From the NCBI GenBank assembly GCA_900617975.1, contig UZAE01013718.1, positions 5,628-19,819 of the forward strand: DNA of 14,192 nt, written 5' to 3'. Positions 1-9,398 of this stretch are shown in pieces (positions within the stretch are counted from its first letter, which is position 1; each line of letters opens with the position of its first letter). Under the pieces are notes generated by a model. The model did no database searches. It was given only the letters and a program-made list of their open reading frames with translations, and had not been told where the DNA came from. Position numbers and translations under genes: made by a program. The DNA is from Rodentolepis nana. Taxonomy: Eukaryota > Platyhelminthes > Cestoda > Cyclophyllidea > Hymenolepididae.

Positions 1-28
1 CCCCCCCACCCCCCCCCCCCCACCCCCC
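1..28. repeat. Poly-C tract at window edge
   Basis: The window opens with an almost pure C run broken by single A residues. It resembles the C/G tracts at 1321-1332, 1502-1530, 1816-1853, 4620-4645, 5970-6025 and 8228-8275. It is a simple low-complexity tract, and its true length cannot be known because the window is cut here. Confidence 0.9.
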
Positions 29-1501
29 AATGTTCTAAGTTAGTTTTAAAAAGTCAAACAGCTGTCACACTTCCGTAAAAATTTAAGCGATTGTCGCCTT
101 TCAAATATTTTTTAAGTACTTTGATTACTCTTTTCTTTCAACCAAATACTCGATTGGAGATCACTTCAATTTAACGTCAAGTGTTTATCTGCCTTGGCAT
201 TCTGAATATGGTCATCTTGAAATAAACCTCCCCAAATTTTCAACATTTCATTAGGATATCATGGTTTAGAGAAGGGATTAATCACTGACCATATTTGGTA
301 ATTGACTAAGTGGAGTCCAGCGTCCGCGCACTGAAGAAACTGGACTTCTGTGAATAGTTGGCAGTATCTGACTAAAATAAATATGGAAAAAAACGCTAAT
401 AAATAAGAAAATTCGAGAAGGACAAGGGGCCATTCATGTACTCATCGGTCCAATTATGGATGAAATACATCAGTTGCTGTTCCAGTTTGTCTGGACATTG
501 AGATTGAAATAAGACTATTTTCACATTGAACTGTTTGCAGTAACTTGTGAGTGGCAAGCACAACAACTTCTGCCGAAGCTTCAATGGGAATTGGTGTGAA
601 TCAATCATCGGCATTTGGGAAAACATTTTTTTCCAAAGCTCAAAAATTCATACCAGATGTAAATTGTAGATGTTCACTACTAATATCCCTCTTTTCCTGA
701 ATTATCACACATCTGAGAATCTTCGAATCTGATCCTGAACTAATAGTTTAATCTGACCTAGGTTTTATTTGCTCCTATTTTCAATTAAGCTCAACTAAAT
801 TGCTAATAATCTGGCTTTAGAAAGAAAATTGAAAGTTATTGACTAGTGGTGGAGTCGACTGGACATTTCGGTGTCAACCAGCTCACTCACCTTTTCCTTC
901 TTCACTATGAATGCAGCAAAATGTAAGTTGGTAATGGGAATGACTATGATGGACGAACTTAACTGGGGTAAAATCATTTAAAGCGTATCTTTAATGCCAC
1001 TGTCATTCACTTTGAGCACATTTTGAGAGTGATATGCACTCATCAGCATCGAATTGAAAGTCGGTATATCTGCATGTGTTTGAGCTTTGCTGCAGTCCAT
1101 CAGATAAATAGAAATCTCACTGTGTGTGTGCTACGGTTTTGCAATTGTTTGTGTTTGTGCTTGTCTGCATGACCTGCAGTTTGACACCTTTCATCATGAA
1201 AAGATTTGGTGAGTACTGACCTTGACAAATCCAAGTGCAAGTATGACAACTAATAGCTCTAACGTGAGAGCGAGAGAATTGACTGTACTCTGATGACAGA
1301 GTTAGTGGATTAGAGTTGAAGGGGGGGGGGGTTGTGTGGTTCAAAGTTTCAACAAACGCCAAAGAGGGAGGAGCATCACAAGGCAGAGTGAAATGGGAGT
1401 ACAAGTTTTGATCGCCAGAAACGATAACAGACTGCCCGCTCTCCCTTTCTCCCCACATCTTCCTCAAATGCATACATCTCCCCTCTTCCATTCTAAATGA
1501 A

Positions 1502-1530
1502 GTGGGAGGAGGTGGGGGGGGGGGAGGGGG
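1502..1530. repeat. G-rich tract
   Basis: A run of G triplets and longer G runs separated by single A or T bases, on the plus strand. It has at least four runs of three or more G within 30 bases, so it could form a G-quadruplex. It sits in non-coding sequence. Confidence 0.8.
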
Positions 1531-1815
1531 CTAGAAGCGACAAAACTCCGCTGCCAGAGTGGATTTATTGCAGCTTTCCTTCAAGCAAACAAGGATAAAT
1601 CAAACCGACTGCAACGCCTGTCAAAATTACATCTGGAGCCTCTGCTTTATTGATGGATGCTTCGGTGGGAAATAAAATAGGGGAACCAGAATGGATTGAT
1701 CTTACTTTTCCATCGATGATGATTTATCGCTTCTAAAAAGTGGCACATCATTGCCTCTATTAACTGTGAACTAGAATTCTCTTCCTGAAATTTTAATAAG
1801 ACATCTTTACTCCTT

Positions 1816-1853
1816 CCCCCACCCCCCCCCCCACCCCCACCCCACCCACATCC
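1816..1853. repeat. C-rich tract
   Basis: A plus-strand run of C blocks broken by single A bases. On the minus strand it reads as poly-Gly inside a chance open frame. It is low-complexity sequence of the same type as the other tracts in the window. Confidence 0.8.
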
Positions 1854-2725
1854 TCTAAACTTTTTGCCCAAATTCCATTCATAGGCATGTGACTGAAGAA
1901 CAGATGGGCTGAGAAAGTAGTTTCCAATGCAATAGTTCATCTTAATAGCATGAAATTATTCTTCTTGCTGGGAATGGCTTTTAGATAAAAGTAATTACTA
2001 ATTCATGGTTTTTATGTTGTGGATGAATTAAAAATGAGATTCTCTTTTAGGTTACCTCATCTTAGAAAATGCTGGTTTTTTTGTATTCTCTGATTAGTCT
2101 AATGCGAATTTTGTCACGAGCTTGCCTTAAAACTTGTGCGAGTTGTGTTCAATTGGAAATTTTCTCAATAAGAAGGCATGTCAGTAATCGATTTTGGAAA
2201 GAAATCGATTTATTTGACTCTCCTGTCAATTCGGCGAATGCAGATTCCCTTCTCACTTGTATTTCTTACTACAAGTATCCATCTTTAATTGGAATTTCGA
2301 GCAGATATTCAATTAAGCAACTTTAATAGTTGTTTTTGCCAATTGTTTCGTACGAACTAGTCTCAGCGACTAATTGACTTTATAAAAAAATGTTTAGCTA
2401 TCTCTCTGCCCTGCCATTTTAAGATTTTATAAGCTTGTTGGCATCACAAAGGCCCATTGCAAACTTTCAGTTATGGGAGGATACATTAGCATATTGGGAC
2501 GAGATTGACCATTTTCAACTTGAATATTTATTCTACAAATTATTAAATTAGTATGTATTTCTCGTTTAAATTGTTCCCTTTATATTTTATTTTAAGAATG
2601 GTTTCAATAAGGGTGAAATTTCATTCTCATCCTGTTAAAACCACTCTTTATAAACCATTTGAAATTTATCTAATATGAACTGGGCAAGTAGAACGATTAA
2701 GTATAGTGAATTTTAGATCTATAAT

Positions 2726-2739
2726 ATTAATCGATTAAT
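2726..2739. promoter_or_regulatory. Perfect palindrome ATTAATCGATTAAT (possible homeodomain dimer site)
   Basis: Seen directly: a 14-bp perfect inverted repeat containing TAAT-CG-ATTA. Known: paired-class homeodomains bind as dimers to TAAT sites spaced by two bases (P2 sites). Inference: this could be such a site in an intron. In AT-rich DNA the match may also be chance, and no function is shown. Confidence 0.2.
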
Positions 2740-3365
2740 GGATTGATTTTAAACGTAAGAATTTCTATACGAACCGTCAGCATTACCCCCCTATCACCGA
2801 TGTCTCGCCATGATGATATGCATCTATTGGAATTCCTACTAACAGGCGTCTTATCCTTTTAATCTGTCAGATGCATTTCTCCCATAGCAATTTTCCGTTT
2901 CATAAAAGAATTTAAGGAAGCATAGAACAAAACCATATGGGCTTCTTTTATGAACACATTTGAGACTAATTTTTATATGGGATAAAGGCAATACTTCCCA
3001 TCAAATACCAATAGACACGAATCGAGAACTTGGGAATTTAATGCAGATTTTGCGATTCTCTTCTTCTTTCCTAAAGTATTTATTTATTCATATCAAATGG
3101 CAGGCGTCTTGAAGGATATCATTAGCCCTTTAGTTGACTTCAGACTTCACAGAGGGGAAGGAACATCAAATTGAAAAAAGTCGAGAGGGGGAGAACAGAA
3201 GAGTATTTCAAAGATGTAAGAGACAAACGCAAAGGTAGAAAAAAAAGATGAGGTGAGTACTGTGAAGTAGTCGAATATGGTATAGAGAGAGGTGATGGCA
3301 GTTTGAATTGAGAAGTCAACTGCCAGTTAATAGACTTTTTTGCCGTATGAATATACGTTGCCCAG

Positions 3366-3381
3366 GATGCACCACGTGGAG
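3366..3381 (+). CDS. Possible 16-nt microexon before the PDZ exon
   Basis: A CAG acceptor at 3363-3365 and a near-perfect donor (GGAG, then GTAAGT from 3382) enclose only 16 bases, reading D-A-P-R-G plus one base. That single leftover G would join the AT that opens the PDZ exon at 4211 to make an Asp codon, so the phase fits. A longer exon is excluded because an in-frame TGA lies just upstream at about 3348. The phase match has a one-in-three chance of being accidental, and consensus donors occur by chance, so this is only a candidate. No function is implied beyond a short extension ahead of the PDZ domain. Confidence 0.25.
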
Positions 3382-4210
3382 GTAAGTCCTATCGCACACC
3401 CCTTATTTCCTAAAGTACTAAGAGCTGAATGCCAAGTTGAGGAAATCGAGGAACCAAACATGGGGAAATCGAACTTGCTGCTCCTGTTTCTCTTTCATAA
3501 AGTCTTGCTCATACGTTGGATCTCCGCCTTGATTAGCCCGCCCATGGGCAATGAAGTCGCTTTCATTGCTGGCCTGTAAATCAATAATGCCGATCACCGT
3601 CAAGGCTGAATTCAGTTTAAATTGCCCTCTTATTTCAGTTAATTTATGCAAATTGAAGTTAAAAGTTCACTCCTTCTGATTGTGCTCTTTTTGAAATTTT
3701 TGTTTGCCTTTTAATACCGGACCACCGCATTCCTATTGGCAACTGAACAACCAACTTAACTACCCAACAATTCAAAACTCTATCATTCATCAATAAAATA
3801 GGTTCCAAATACTCAGCTTAAAAAAAGAAACAATTTAATTATTTTTACAAAAGGATTTTTCATAATTGAAATATTAATTTTCACTTTTTATTGTGACAAG
3901 TTCATGCCGGACAGTCGAGTATCGAAAGCATTTATTCCAAGTGCGTCATAAAGTTGTCTTGCATTTTTTGAGCGAAAATCCAACAAGTTGCCTTAAACAT
4001 GTCAAATAAAGTTCTATCATTTTATTGCTTTAAATTGATTGAAAATTGCTTTAGCCACGATGGAAATATTATAAAATAATTTGTAGATTTTTTAGGAGTT
4101 TTTTTCATTTCCCGCTCCTCTCCCCCGATTTTATTAATTTTCATTTCAATGCAATATATAGTTTAAGTGCTATTGTGAGCATTTGATTGTGCTATTATTT
4201 AATTAAATAG
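3382..4210 (+). other. Intron before the PDZ exon
   Basis: AT-rich sequence without a supportable gene. It ends in a T/A-rich acceptor region (ATTTAATTAAATAG) directly before the PDZ exon. Short open frames on both strands around 3400-3650 overlap each other and have no recognisable content. The intron starts at 3382 only if the microexon is real; otherwise it reaches further upstream. Confidence 0.5.
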
Positions 4211-4611
4211 ATACCCTGTTTGAGGTCCACAAGGTTCGTCTAACACGATCTCATCCCTCATGCCCCTGGGGAGTGGTGATCTCCGGTACAGATGACGTCG
4301 TCGACGCTCCAATCTACATCGATTCCTTGACCCCTGGCAAGCCAGCAGCCATCTCTGGTCTCTTGCGAAGAGGAGACCGTATTCTCGCTGTGAATGGACT
4401 GGTTGGGGCGGCTCCGAAATTGGCTGGTGGTGCGGGTTTGACTCTCTCTCTCGTCACTGCCCGACTACAGCAGCCCCTCGAATCGGTTACTCTCTACATC
4501 GCACGAGAAAAGAGCCGATCTGACTTCCCCTTGCCTTCCACCACAGCGTCAACTTCTGCTTTGTCTCAGGGAAATAGCAATGCGATTGCCAAGCAATATT
4601 CGTGGGGCACG
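4211..4611 (+). CDS. GRIP: Exon with a complete PDZ domain, GRIP-like (closest to PDZ6)
   Basis: Partial gene, internal exon. The acceptor is ...AAATAG and the donor is ACG then GTGAGT. It starts with two bases of a split codon and ends on a whole codon, giving about 133 codons. The PDZ domain fills 4219-4509: strand A is FEVHKVRLTR, the carboxylate-binding loop is CPWGVVISG, then come ISGTDD, IYIDSLTPGKPAA, the hallmark GDRILAVNG, and strand F VTLYIARE. ISGTDD plus GDRILAVNG match my memory of GRIP PDZ6 (ISGTEEPFDPI, GDRILAIN). Known of the family: GRIP proteins are cytoplasmic scaffolds whose PDZ domains bind C-termini of partners such as AMPA receptor subunits, Eph receptors and liprin-alpha. 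Odd points: the loop is PWGV rather than GLGF, and about eight extra residues (Gly/Ala-rich) precede or enter helix B. The remainder (about 4510-4611) is a Ser/Thr-rich linker. The PDZ call is sure; the GRIP assignment is probable. Confidence 0.9.
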
Positions 4612-5173
4612 GTGAGTTCACCCCCCAACCCCCCCCCCCCCCCCACCATTTCTGAGTGCATTAAAGCAAATCTTGCTTGAAGGGCAAAAATGTGAATATT
4701 ACATGCGCTCTATAGAAACGAATTAAGGCCTGAGTAGGTCTGGTTGCTGAAAGTGTTTGTTGATTTAGCTGTATTCAGTCTCGTTATGTAGGGGTGCCAT
4801 GTCGATAAAGCTGACGATAGTTCCAAGGAGTGAAATCTTCCATTTGTCTGTATCGACATAATTCTGTATACACGCGCCAATATTAACTTGTACGCCATTA
4901 GAAAGCACCAATTGCAAAAGGCCTACTTTGTTCGCTTTAATGAGTCACACTTCAACTTTGATGAGGTGATTAACAGGCAGAAACGCGTGTGTTCGTAACA
5001 TATTTGTTCTGCACAGATGGTACAGGTCTTTCCAAATTGGAAGTTTGCATCTTCAGATCTAGTGAAAATTATAATTTAAATTAGTCGGGATTCGAGTTGT
5101 TAGGTGTGCGCCTTATAATAAACGTTTTAGCTGGCTTTTAAAATTCTTATCTAAGCTGAATACTTCATTATAG
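4612..5173 (+). other. Intron with C-tract just after the donor
   Basis: This 562-nt intron runs from GTGAGT at 4612 to ...CATTATAG at 5173. A C-rich run at about 4620-4645 lies within ten bases of the splice donor. No other feature was seen; open frames in it are chance. Reading through the donor would give a Pro-rich tail ending at 4680. Confidence 0.8.
4620..4645. repeat. C tract next to the PDZ-exon donor
   Basis: A run of C with a few A bases immediately downstream of GTGAGTT. C-rich tracts at this position could affect splice-site recognition, but here that is speculation. The tract is one of a set of similar runs across the window. Confidence 0.85.
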
Positions 5174-5363
5174 TCTGGTTCACCTGCAACTGACTTCAAC
5201 CAGTCTTTCGATGAGGAACGCGTTCGACCACCTCTTCGAACAGCTCCTTCAACATCTTCTGCAGCGGCTTCCAGCACTCGACTGAAGAAGCAGAATTCAC
5301 TCTCCAAGACTCCGCCTTACCCTCGTCAGTTCACAGGCGTCATTGGCTTCCTTAATAGTGCAG
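5174..5363 (+). CDS. GRIP: Linker exon of the GRIP-like gene, Ser/Pro/Arg-rich
   Basis: Internal exon of 190 nt. The acceptor is TTCATTATAG and the donor is GCAG then GTAGGA. The frame is forced by phase 0 from the PDZ exon: it reads SGSPATDFNQSFDEERVRPP, then a Ser/Ala-rich stretch, then SLSKTPPYPRQFTGVIGFLN, with one leftover G. An alternative upstream acceptor at 5130 (GTTTTAG) would bring an in-frame TAA, so 5174 is preferred. The leftover G joins AT at 5439 to give Asp. No domain is recognised. It looks like a disordered spacer following the PDZ domain, with possible phosphorylation sites (SLSKTP). Vertebrate GRIP has a long unstructured region between PDZ6 and PDZ7, which fits. Confidence 0.75.
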
Positions 5364-5438
5364 GTAGGAAGGGAGAGATTCGATTATTTGCTGCAACGAA
5401 AAGTGCATTAGTCGTATTTGTGGATTCTAACATTTCAG
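5364..5438 (+). other. Short 75-nt intron
   Basis: A small intron from GTAGGA to ACATTTCAG between two linker exons. Both splice sites are good and the codon phase (1) is conserved across it. Its length contrasts with the roughly 2.9-kb intron that follows the next exon. Confidence 0.75.
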
Positions 5439-5760
5439 ATAATTACGATGCAACTTCTTATCCAAATGTCAATCGTCCAACAGATTTACCACGGCAAACT
5501 ATAGATGCCTACTTATCGAAAGGTGAGGAGAGGCTTTCGCGTCATCAGCATCACCACCATCGGCATAAAAGCCACAGCAAACGATGGAAAACATCTGGAA
5601 GTAATAGACTTAATCATCGTCATGGAAAGCAGGAAGAACAAAACAAGGACCTTCAGAGGGAGGGCAAAATTCCACGAGCTTCCTCAACGCTAAATCTGGA
5701 TGATATTGCTTGTCCAGGTTGTCGCGAAGCTGTTGTGAACGAGGTTCTTAATCAACAAAG
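5439..5760 (+). CDS. GRIP: Linker exon of the GRIP-like gene, His/Arg-rich with a conserved-looking acidic CxxC segment
   Basis: Internal exon of 322 nt. The acceptor is ACATTTCAG and the donor is CAAAG then GTATGT; it ends with two bases of a split codon. The first half is polar (DNYDATSYPNVNRPTDLP). A His-rich patch follows at 5543-5575 (HQHHHHRHKSHS), then a basic Lys/Arg/Gln stretch. It ends with LDDIACPGCREAVVNEVL. That end resembles LEDLETCGQSGILRELE, which I recall from the vertebrate GRIP linker, in the L-(D/E)-D-(I/L) start and the following Cys. This is the best linker evidence for a GRIP assignment. The CPGC pair could bind metal or form a disulphide, but a lone CxxC is not proof. 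Reading on into the intron would add about 26 residues before a stop at 5837. Confidence 0.75.
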
Positions 5761-5969
5761 GTATGTTGATTTCTTTCTTACATTCTCACTTTGTGCAAAA
5801 AATAAAAAGAAATTCCCCCCCCCCTTCCTCTCCTTCTAAATGAGATTTAGCCGGAAGTGGGCGAGGGAAAGTCTTCGGGACAAATTAAATTTGGGAAAAC
5901 CTATTCCCAGTCCAATTGACTAACTTTGAGCGGATTGGCTATGAAATGTGGAGAGAAGGGTGTTTGCGA

Positions 5970-6025
5970 GGGAGGGGTGGGGGAGCTGAGGGGGGCGGGG
6001 CGGTACAGGGTTGGGGGGGGGGGCA
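5970..6025. repeat. G-rich block, putative G-quadruplex
   Basis: Plus-strand block with seven or more runs of three or more G, including a run of about ten G at 6013-6023, separated by one to eight bases. By composition it is one of the strongest quadruplex candidates in the window. In the transcript of the GRIP-like gene the G-rich strand would be the RNA sense strand, inside an intron. Confidence 0.75.
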
Positions 6026-6453
6026 TATCTAAAAGGATGAAGTAGAGGGCAAAAGAGAAATTGCTCTTTTTCATCCAAAATTCCTTTAAACGAAATTACA
6101 TTACCGATTTTTAAATTGTTCACTATTTTCGAGATATTCAAATTTTAGTGACTTTTTCAAAAAGCTAAATAAATCTGCAAACGACTATTTCATTTTGAAA
6201 GAGCAGTTGGTTTGTCAATTACAACATCTGAATTGCCATGCTTCGTTCACCTTTGAGACTAAAGCCATGAAACTCCATCGACAGGTTTCACGGTTATTGT
6301 GACCTCCAAAAAAGGAAACTTGGAATTTGCCGTAATTTACCGATTCATTCGTTGAGTAATCATGTTCAAAAACTTTTCATCTAAAAATCTAGCACAAGAA
6401 AGGCCATTTTTCAACCGATCAGTTTCTCTTTTTTATTAGCTCCGCACTACTAG

Positions 6454-6508
6454 ACCACAGGAAGAATGTGGAAGTGAACTTGAACTTGGCGTAGCTTCGC
6501 CCGGATAG
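6454..6508 (+). CDS. Possible alternative terminal exon
   Basis: A CTACTAG acceptor preceded by a T-rich tract (TTTCTCTTTTTTATTAG) opens a frame that continues the split codon left at 5760. It reads R-PQEECGSELELGVASPG and then TAG at 6506-6508. If used, it would end the protein soon after the CPGC segment, without the later linker or PDZ7. I see no clear AATAAA soon downstream, and the peptide is short, so chance is a real explanation. Confidence 0.15.
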
Positions 6509-7192
6509 TTACCGAGATGAAATCCATCGCAACTTCAAGCACTTCGAGTAGTAGTATCTGCGGTTGGGAAATGTATCTAGCTGTTTCAGTAAAACATACT
6601 TCCTCTTCCACCAAGGTTTGGGTCACTTTTGGGGGAGGGGCCTCCTATTGGAAGAAACTATTTCCCTTCCTTTTGGGCAAATTTTAGTCGCCCTCTCTCG
6701 TTGGAAGGTTTGAGAAGGGAAAAGATTTCTTGCAAACCGCCGGCTGTCAACGGGGGTACTTATTCCTTGCATGGCTGGATAACTTCAAATGAATGGGCAT
6801 GTGTAAAAGGTGCTCCTGATTAGATGCGGTTCACATTTAATCATGAAATTTTGGTATAATTCAGAAAGTAAGATTCATTGTAACGATTGAGTGGACCTAA
6901 AATGCGAAGATGGTGTTGAATTTCTGCCAAAATATTTCAGATAGGATTCGAATGCCAACTCTTGACTTGTTCTGCAGGTGTAATTAAAAGTTACCTAGAC
7001 AAAGAACTCTCTCTCTCTGAGGTTACAAATGAGTGCCTGAATATTCAGAACTCGAAGAAGCACACCAACTTGATTTAAATGGCTCAAGGGGAATCTTTCA
7101 TAAACAACGGATCAATTAATTCTCCTAAACATTTTGGTGAATGACATTATTGAAGAATAGTGGTTCGACACGCAAAATTTACTCTAGTGATG

Positions 7193-7205
7193 TGGTGGTG
7201 GTGGT
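7193..7205. repeat. Short (GTG)n microsatellite
   Basis: Four tandem GTG units in intronic sequence. It is too short to carry further meaning. Confidence 0.7.
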
Positions 7206-8227
7206 GCTATCGGTCACAACGAATCAAGTTGCCATTCAAGAAATGCCATTTCATTCAATTAAAATTGGAACAAACATCAAGAATGAGAGTGATGAGCGAT
7301 CTTGAAGAGATTCTTGTGAAACAAGCTCTGTAAAAAACATCAAGAACAAAATAAGGTAAAGCATTAATCAATATTAAAGGGATCGATGATCGAAAATACA
7401 CCAATCTCTCAATGGCTTCAGAGTTACTTCCAACTGGCTGCAACATCCGGCCCCATCCTTCCCCACCCAAGGCTTAATACAGCAGAAGATTTGGAGTTCA
7501 CGTTTAGGGCCGAAAAACTCCAACGATTCACAACTTCCAAAGGAGAAACTAAATCCCGTTAGCATAGTGGTATGTATGAGTTGTAGGTGGTCTTCAGTTC
7601 ATCTATTTGAAGTGATCCAATTTAGCAAGGCGTTTCCCAAAGCTCAACTTGTTGAGAGAGTGGCGTCTTTTAGACTTCTTTGAGATAGACTCGAATGCAG
7701 CTACAGCCTTCATTAGCCATGGTGATCCAATGCAGCTCATCATTGGGCCTACTGGTTGCTTTGGAAGAACTCGAACTCATAGCACTTGACGTGACAGACA
7801 TGCGTGTTCAATAATGCACAAAGAGCGAAAGAAAACCTCAATTATTCCAATTTTCCACCTAAATTTTGCGACTATGGCAATACACATTACCACTTCCATG
7901 CGATTATTACAAATAATAACTGGTGAATGCGTCCGGGGTCAAGCTTATGTATTGTTAACCTCGTGACCTCGAGAAATATTAGGTTGGCCTTGTACTCCCT
8001 GAAGTCTGCAGTAATAGTCGAACCTCTTGGCGCCCAAAAGAGCACAGATGGAGTTGCCAAAGTGAAGGAAATGACAATCTACTTTTTGACGAATGTTACG
8101 AAAAAAAAATGTAAAATAAAACGGCAGCATTGCGAAGCATCGTGTCGCGAAAAATTGTAAATCCGTGTGCTTTAAATCGAAGTGGCGGAAGTGGAAGAAA
8201 TGGAGATTCTCGAGTTCAAAGGAGTTG

Positions 8228-8275
8228 TCCCCCCCTCCCCCTCGCATTGACACCGATCCCTTCCCCCCCCCCCCT
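8228..8275. repeat. Pair of C-rich tracts
   Basis: Two plus-strand C-runs (about 8228-8241 and 8263-8275), the second with about twelve consecutive C. A longer C-rich stretch follows at 8458-8490. These are pyrimidine-rich intronic low-complexity sequences like those elsewhere in the window. Confidence 0.75.
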
Positions 8276-8686
8276 TTCTGTTCCTGCACGTTTGAAAGTT
8301 TTTCTTCCGCCTATCGAAAGTTGTGAGATTACATCGCCTTGCAATAGAAAATGAGTGGAGAAAATTTCAGTCTTTGGTGGGTTAATTCAATGTTGTGCGC
8401 TGTTTTTTGCAGATCGTATCCCATCTTGCCAGTCGTTATAACTCAGACTGCTGTTACCCTCCGCCTCCCCCACCCCCTCTCTCCCACCCCAAATTATCAA
8501 ATCTCTCATCTCCAGTGTTATATGAATCTCAAAATGCAAACCCGAACTCTTTATGCACGTTTACTGGAGGGGGGAGGGGTAGTTGGGTGCGTTTCTACCT
8601 GGTTTTTCTCTGAGTTATCAAGTCCCCTTCTCGTGCGGGGTGCAGTGAGCGGGGTCACAAGTAACTCTGCACTGAATAGAACTCAG

Positions 8687-8783
8687 AAGGCACCGAGATT
8701 CGATTCAGTGCCTATTTGGAGTAATGGAACGCCTGATGGCTGGAGGAAATAACAGTGCAGCTTCCACGCTGAATAATCTCGAG
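8687..8783 (+). CDS. GRIP: Linker exon of the GRIP-like gene (LMAGG...STLNNLE)
   Basis: Internal exon of 97 nt. The acceptor ACTCAG fits the split codon left at 5760 (AG plus A gives Arg). The donor is CTCGAG then GTACGTG, close to consensus. It reads RRHRDSIQCLFGVMERLM then AGGNNSAASTLNNLE and ends on a whole codon. The part LMAGG..STLNNLE resembles IMSGSTMSLNHE, which in vertebrate GRIP, as I recall it, directly follows the LEDLETCG segment. Here too it follows the matching segment of the previous exon. Order, spacing, phase and splice sites agree. A nearby acceptor three bases downstream (s=8690) is also in phase, and an acceptor at 8709 is not. The region upstream is only moderately pyrimidine-rich, which lowers certainty. 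Confidence 0.6.
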
Positions 8784-9398
8784 GTACGTGATACTGCAAC
8801 TTGGAGACCCCTTAATTTCAGGAGCGAAGTTGTCTGCGAATTTGTCATTTTGTGTGTCATGCCAATCCCCAGGTCAAATGCATCCATATATTGTAACCCC
8901 CATTCAATCATTTTCGCCAACCACCAATTGCAAGCAAAGCGCTACTTTATGTAAATTTATAACGCTGTAACTTTCCAGTTCCATTATGTCTCCAATCTCT
9001 TCTGAGTTGAAGGTTTGAACGGTATTGCAAATACAAGTATGGAACAATAAGAAGTATATATTTTCAGACCTTTTGCTATTATATTCCAAACTAATTTCCC
9101 ACAATTATCAGTTAGTTTGCGCACGATGCTTCATGTGGCGGCCATGAATAGTTAAAGGGAACTGTTGCCCCGCTAGATAATTTAAACATGAACTGTTTGT
9201 AGAGCACTTGGCCAGCTGGTTTTAACGCAGATAATGAAGCAGATGAAACTATAAGCTATTGAGGGGGATTTAGGCTGTAGGAGCGAATGAGAGTGTAAAT
9301 TACCCTAAATCCCTTCCTCATAAATTGCCTCCCTCTCAACAACTTCCCCCACCAACCCCACCCCACACTTTCGGTGGATAAGCCTGCAATTCAGCAAG
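8784..9398 (+). other. Intron after the LMAGG exon
   Basis: AT-rich, beginning with GTACGT. It contains a pyrimidine-rich, C-rich stretch at about 9329-9369 that could serve as the polypyrimidine region for an acceptor near 9394-9398. No gene was seen. If the 9399-9553 exon is not real, the intron runs on to about 9910. Confidence 0.5.

Larger units (their letters stand above)
29..3365 (+). other. Non-coding stretch upstream of the PDZ exon (intron or 5' flank)
   Basis: I see no supportable gene here on either strand. The open frames are short and AT-driven or cross C/G tracts, and none shows a recognisable domain. The stretch holds a short TG run near 1118, G-runs at 1321-1332 and 1502-1530, a C-run at 1816-1853, two copies of the 9-mer AATCGATTT (2186-2194 and 2203-2211), and a perfect 14-bp palindrome at 2726-2739. 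Donor-like sites occur at 1209 and near 3253, but neither closes a convincing exon. Since the first firm exon begins in mid-codon, at least part of this stretch should be an intron of the same gene. Confidence 0.5.
5761..8686 (+). other. Large intron (about 2.9 kb)
   Basis: It runs from GTATGT at 5761 to the CTCAG acceptor at 8684-8686. It holds a C-run at about 5815-5824, a strong G-rich block at 5970-6025, a GTG microsatellite at about 7193-7205, C-runs at 8228-8241 and 8263-8275, and a C-rich stretch at 8458-8490. Open frames on both strands are short and lack recognisable content. One phase-compatible short open stretch (6454-6508) could be an alternative terminal exon. Confidence 0.6.

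Noticed and set aside
396..626. 76-residue minus-strand open frame
   Set aside because: Somewhat protein-like but with no domain recognised, no flanking exon evidence and no start context; chance cannot be excluded.
1180..1208. 29-nt microexon-like segment (CTGCAG acceptor, GTGAGT donor)
   Set aside because: Consensus splice sites of this quality are expected several times by chance in 14 kb, and nothing links it to the gene beyond a permissive phase.
1117..1491. 124-residue open frame on the minus strand
   Set aside because: It crosses a C/G homopolymer and a TG run, has no recognisable motif or splice context, and its length is not exceptional for this composition.
2069..2326. 85-residue plus-strand open frame
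   Set aside because: No domain, no donor site at a sensible place, and AT-rich chance composition.
3184..3252. Lys/Arg-rich open stretch before a GTGAGT near 3253
   Set aside because: The protein-like frame meets TGA immediately before the donor, so it cannot be a coding exon joined there.
7374..7565. Overlapping minus-strand frames at 7255-7565
   Set aside because: Two frames overlap with no motif in either; treated as chance.
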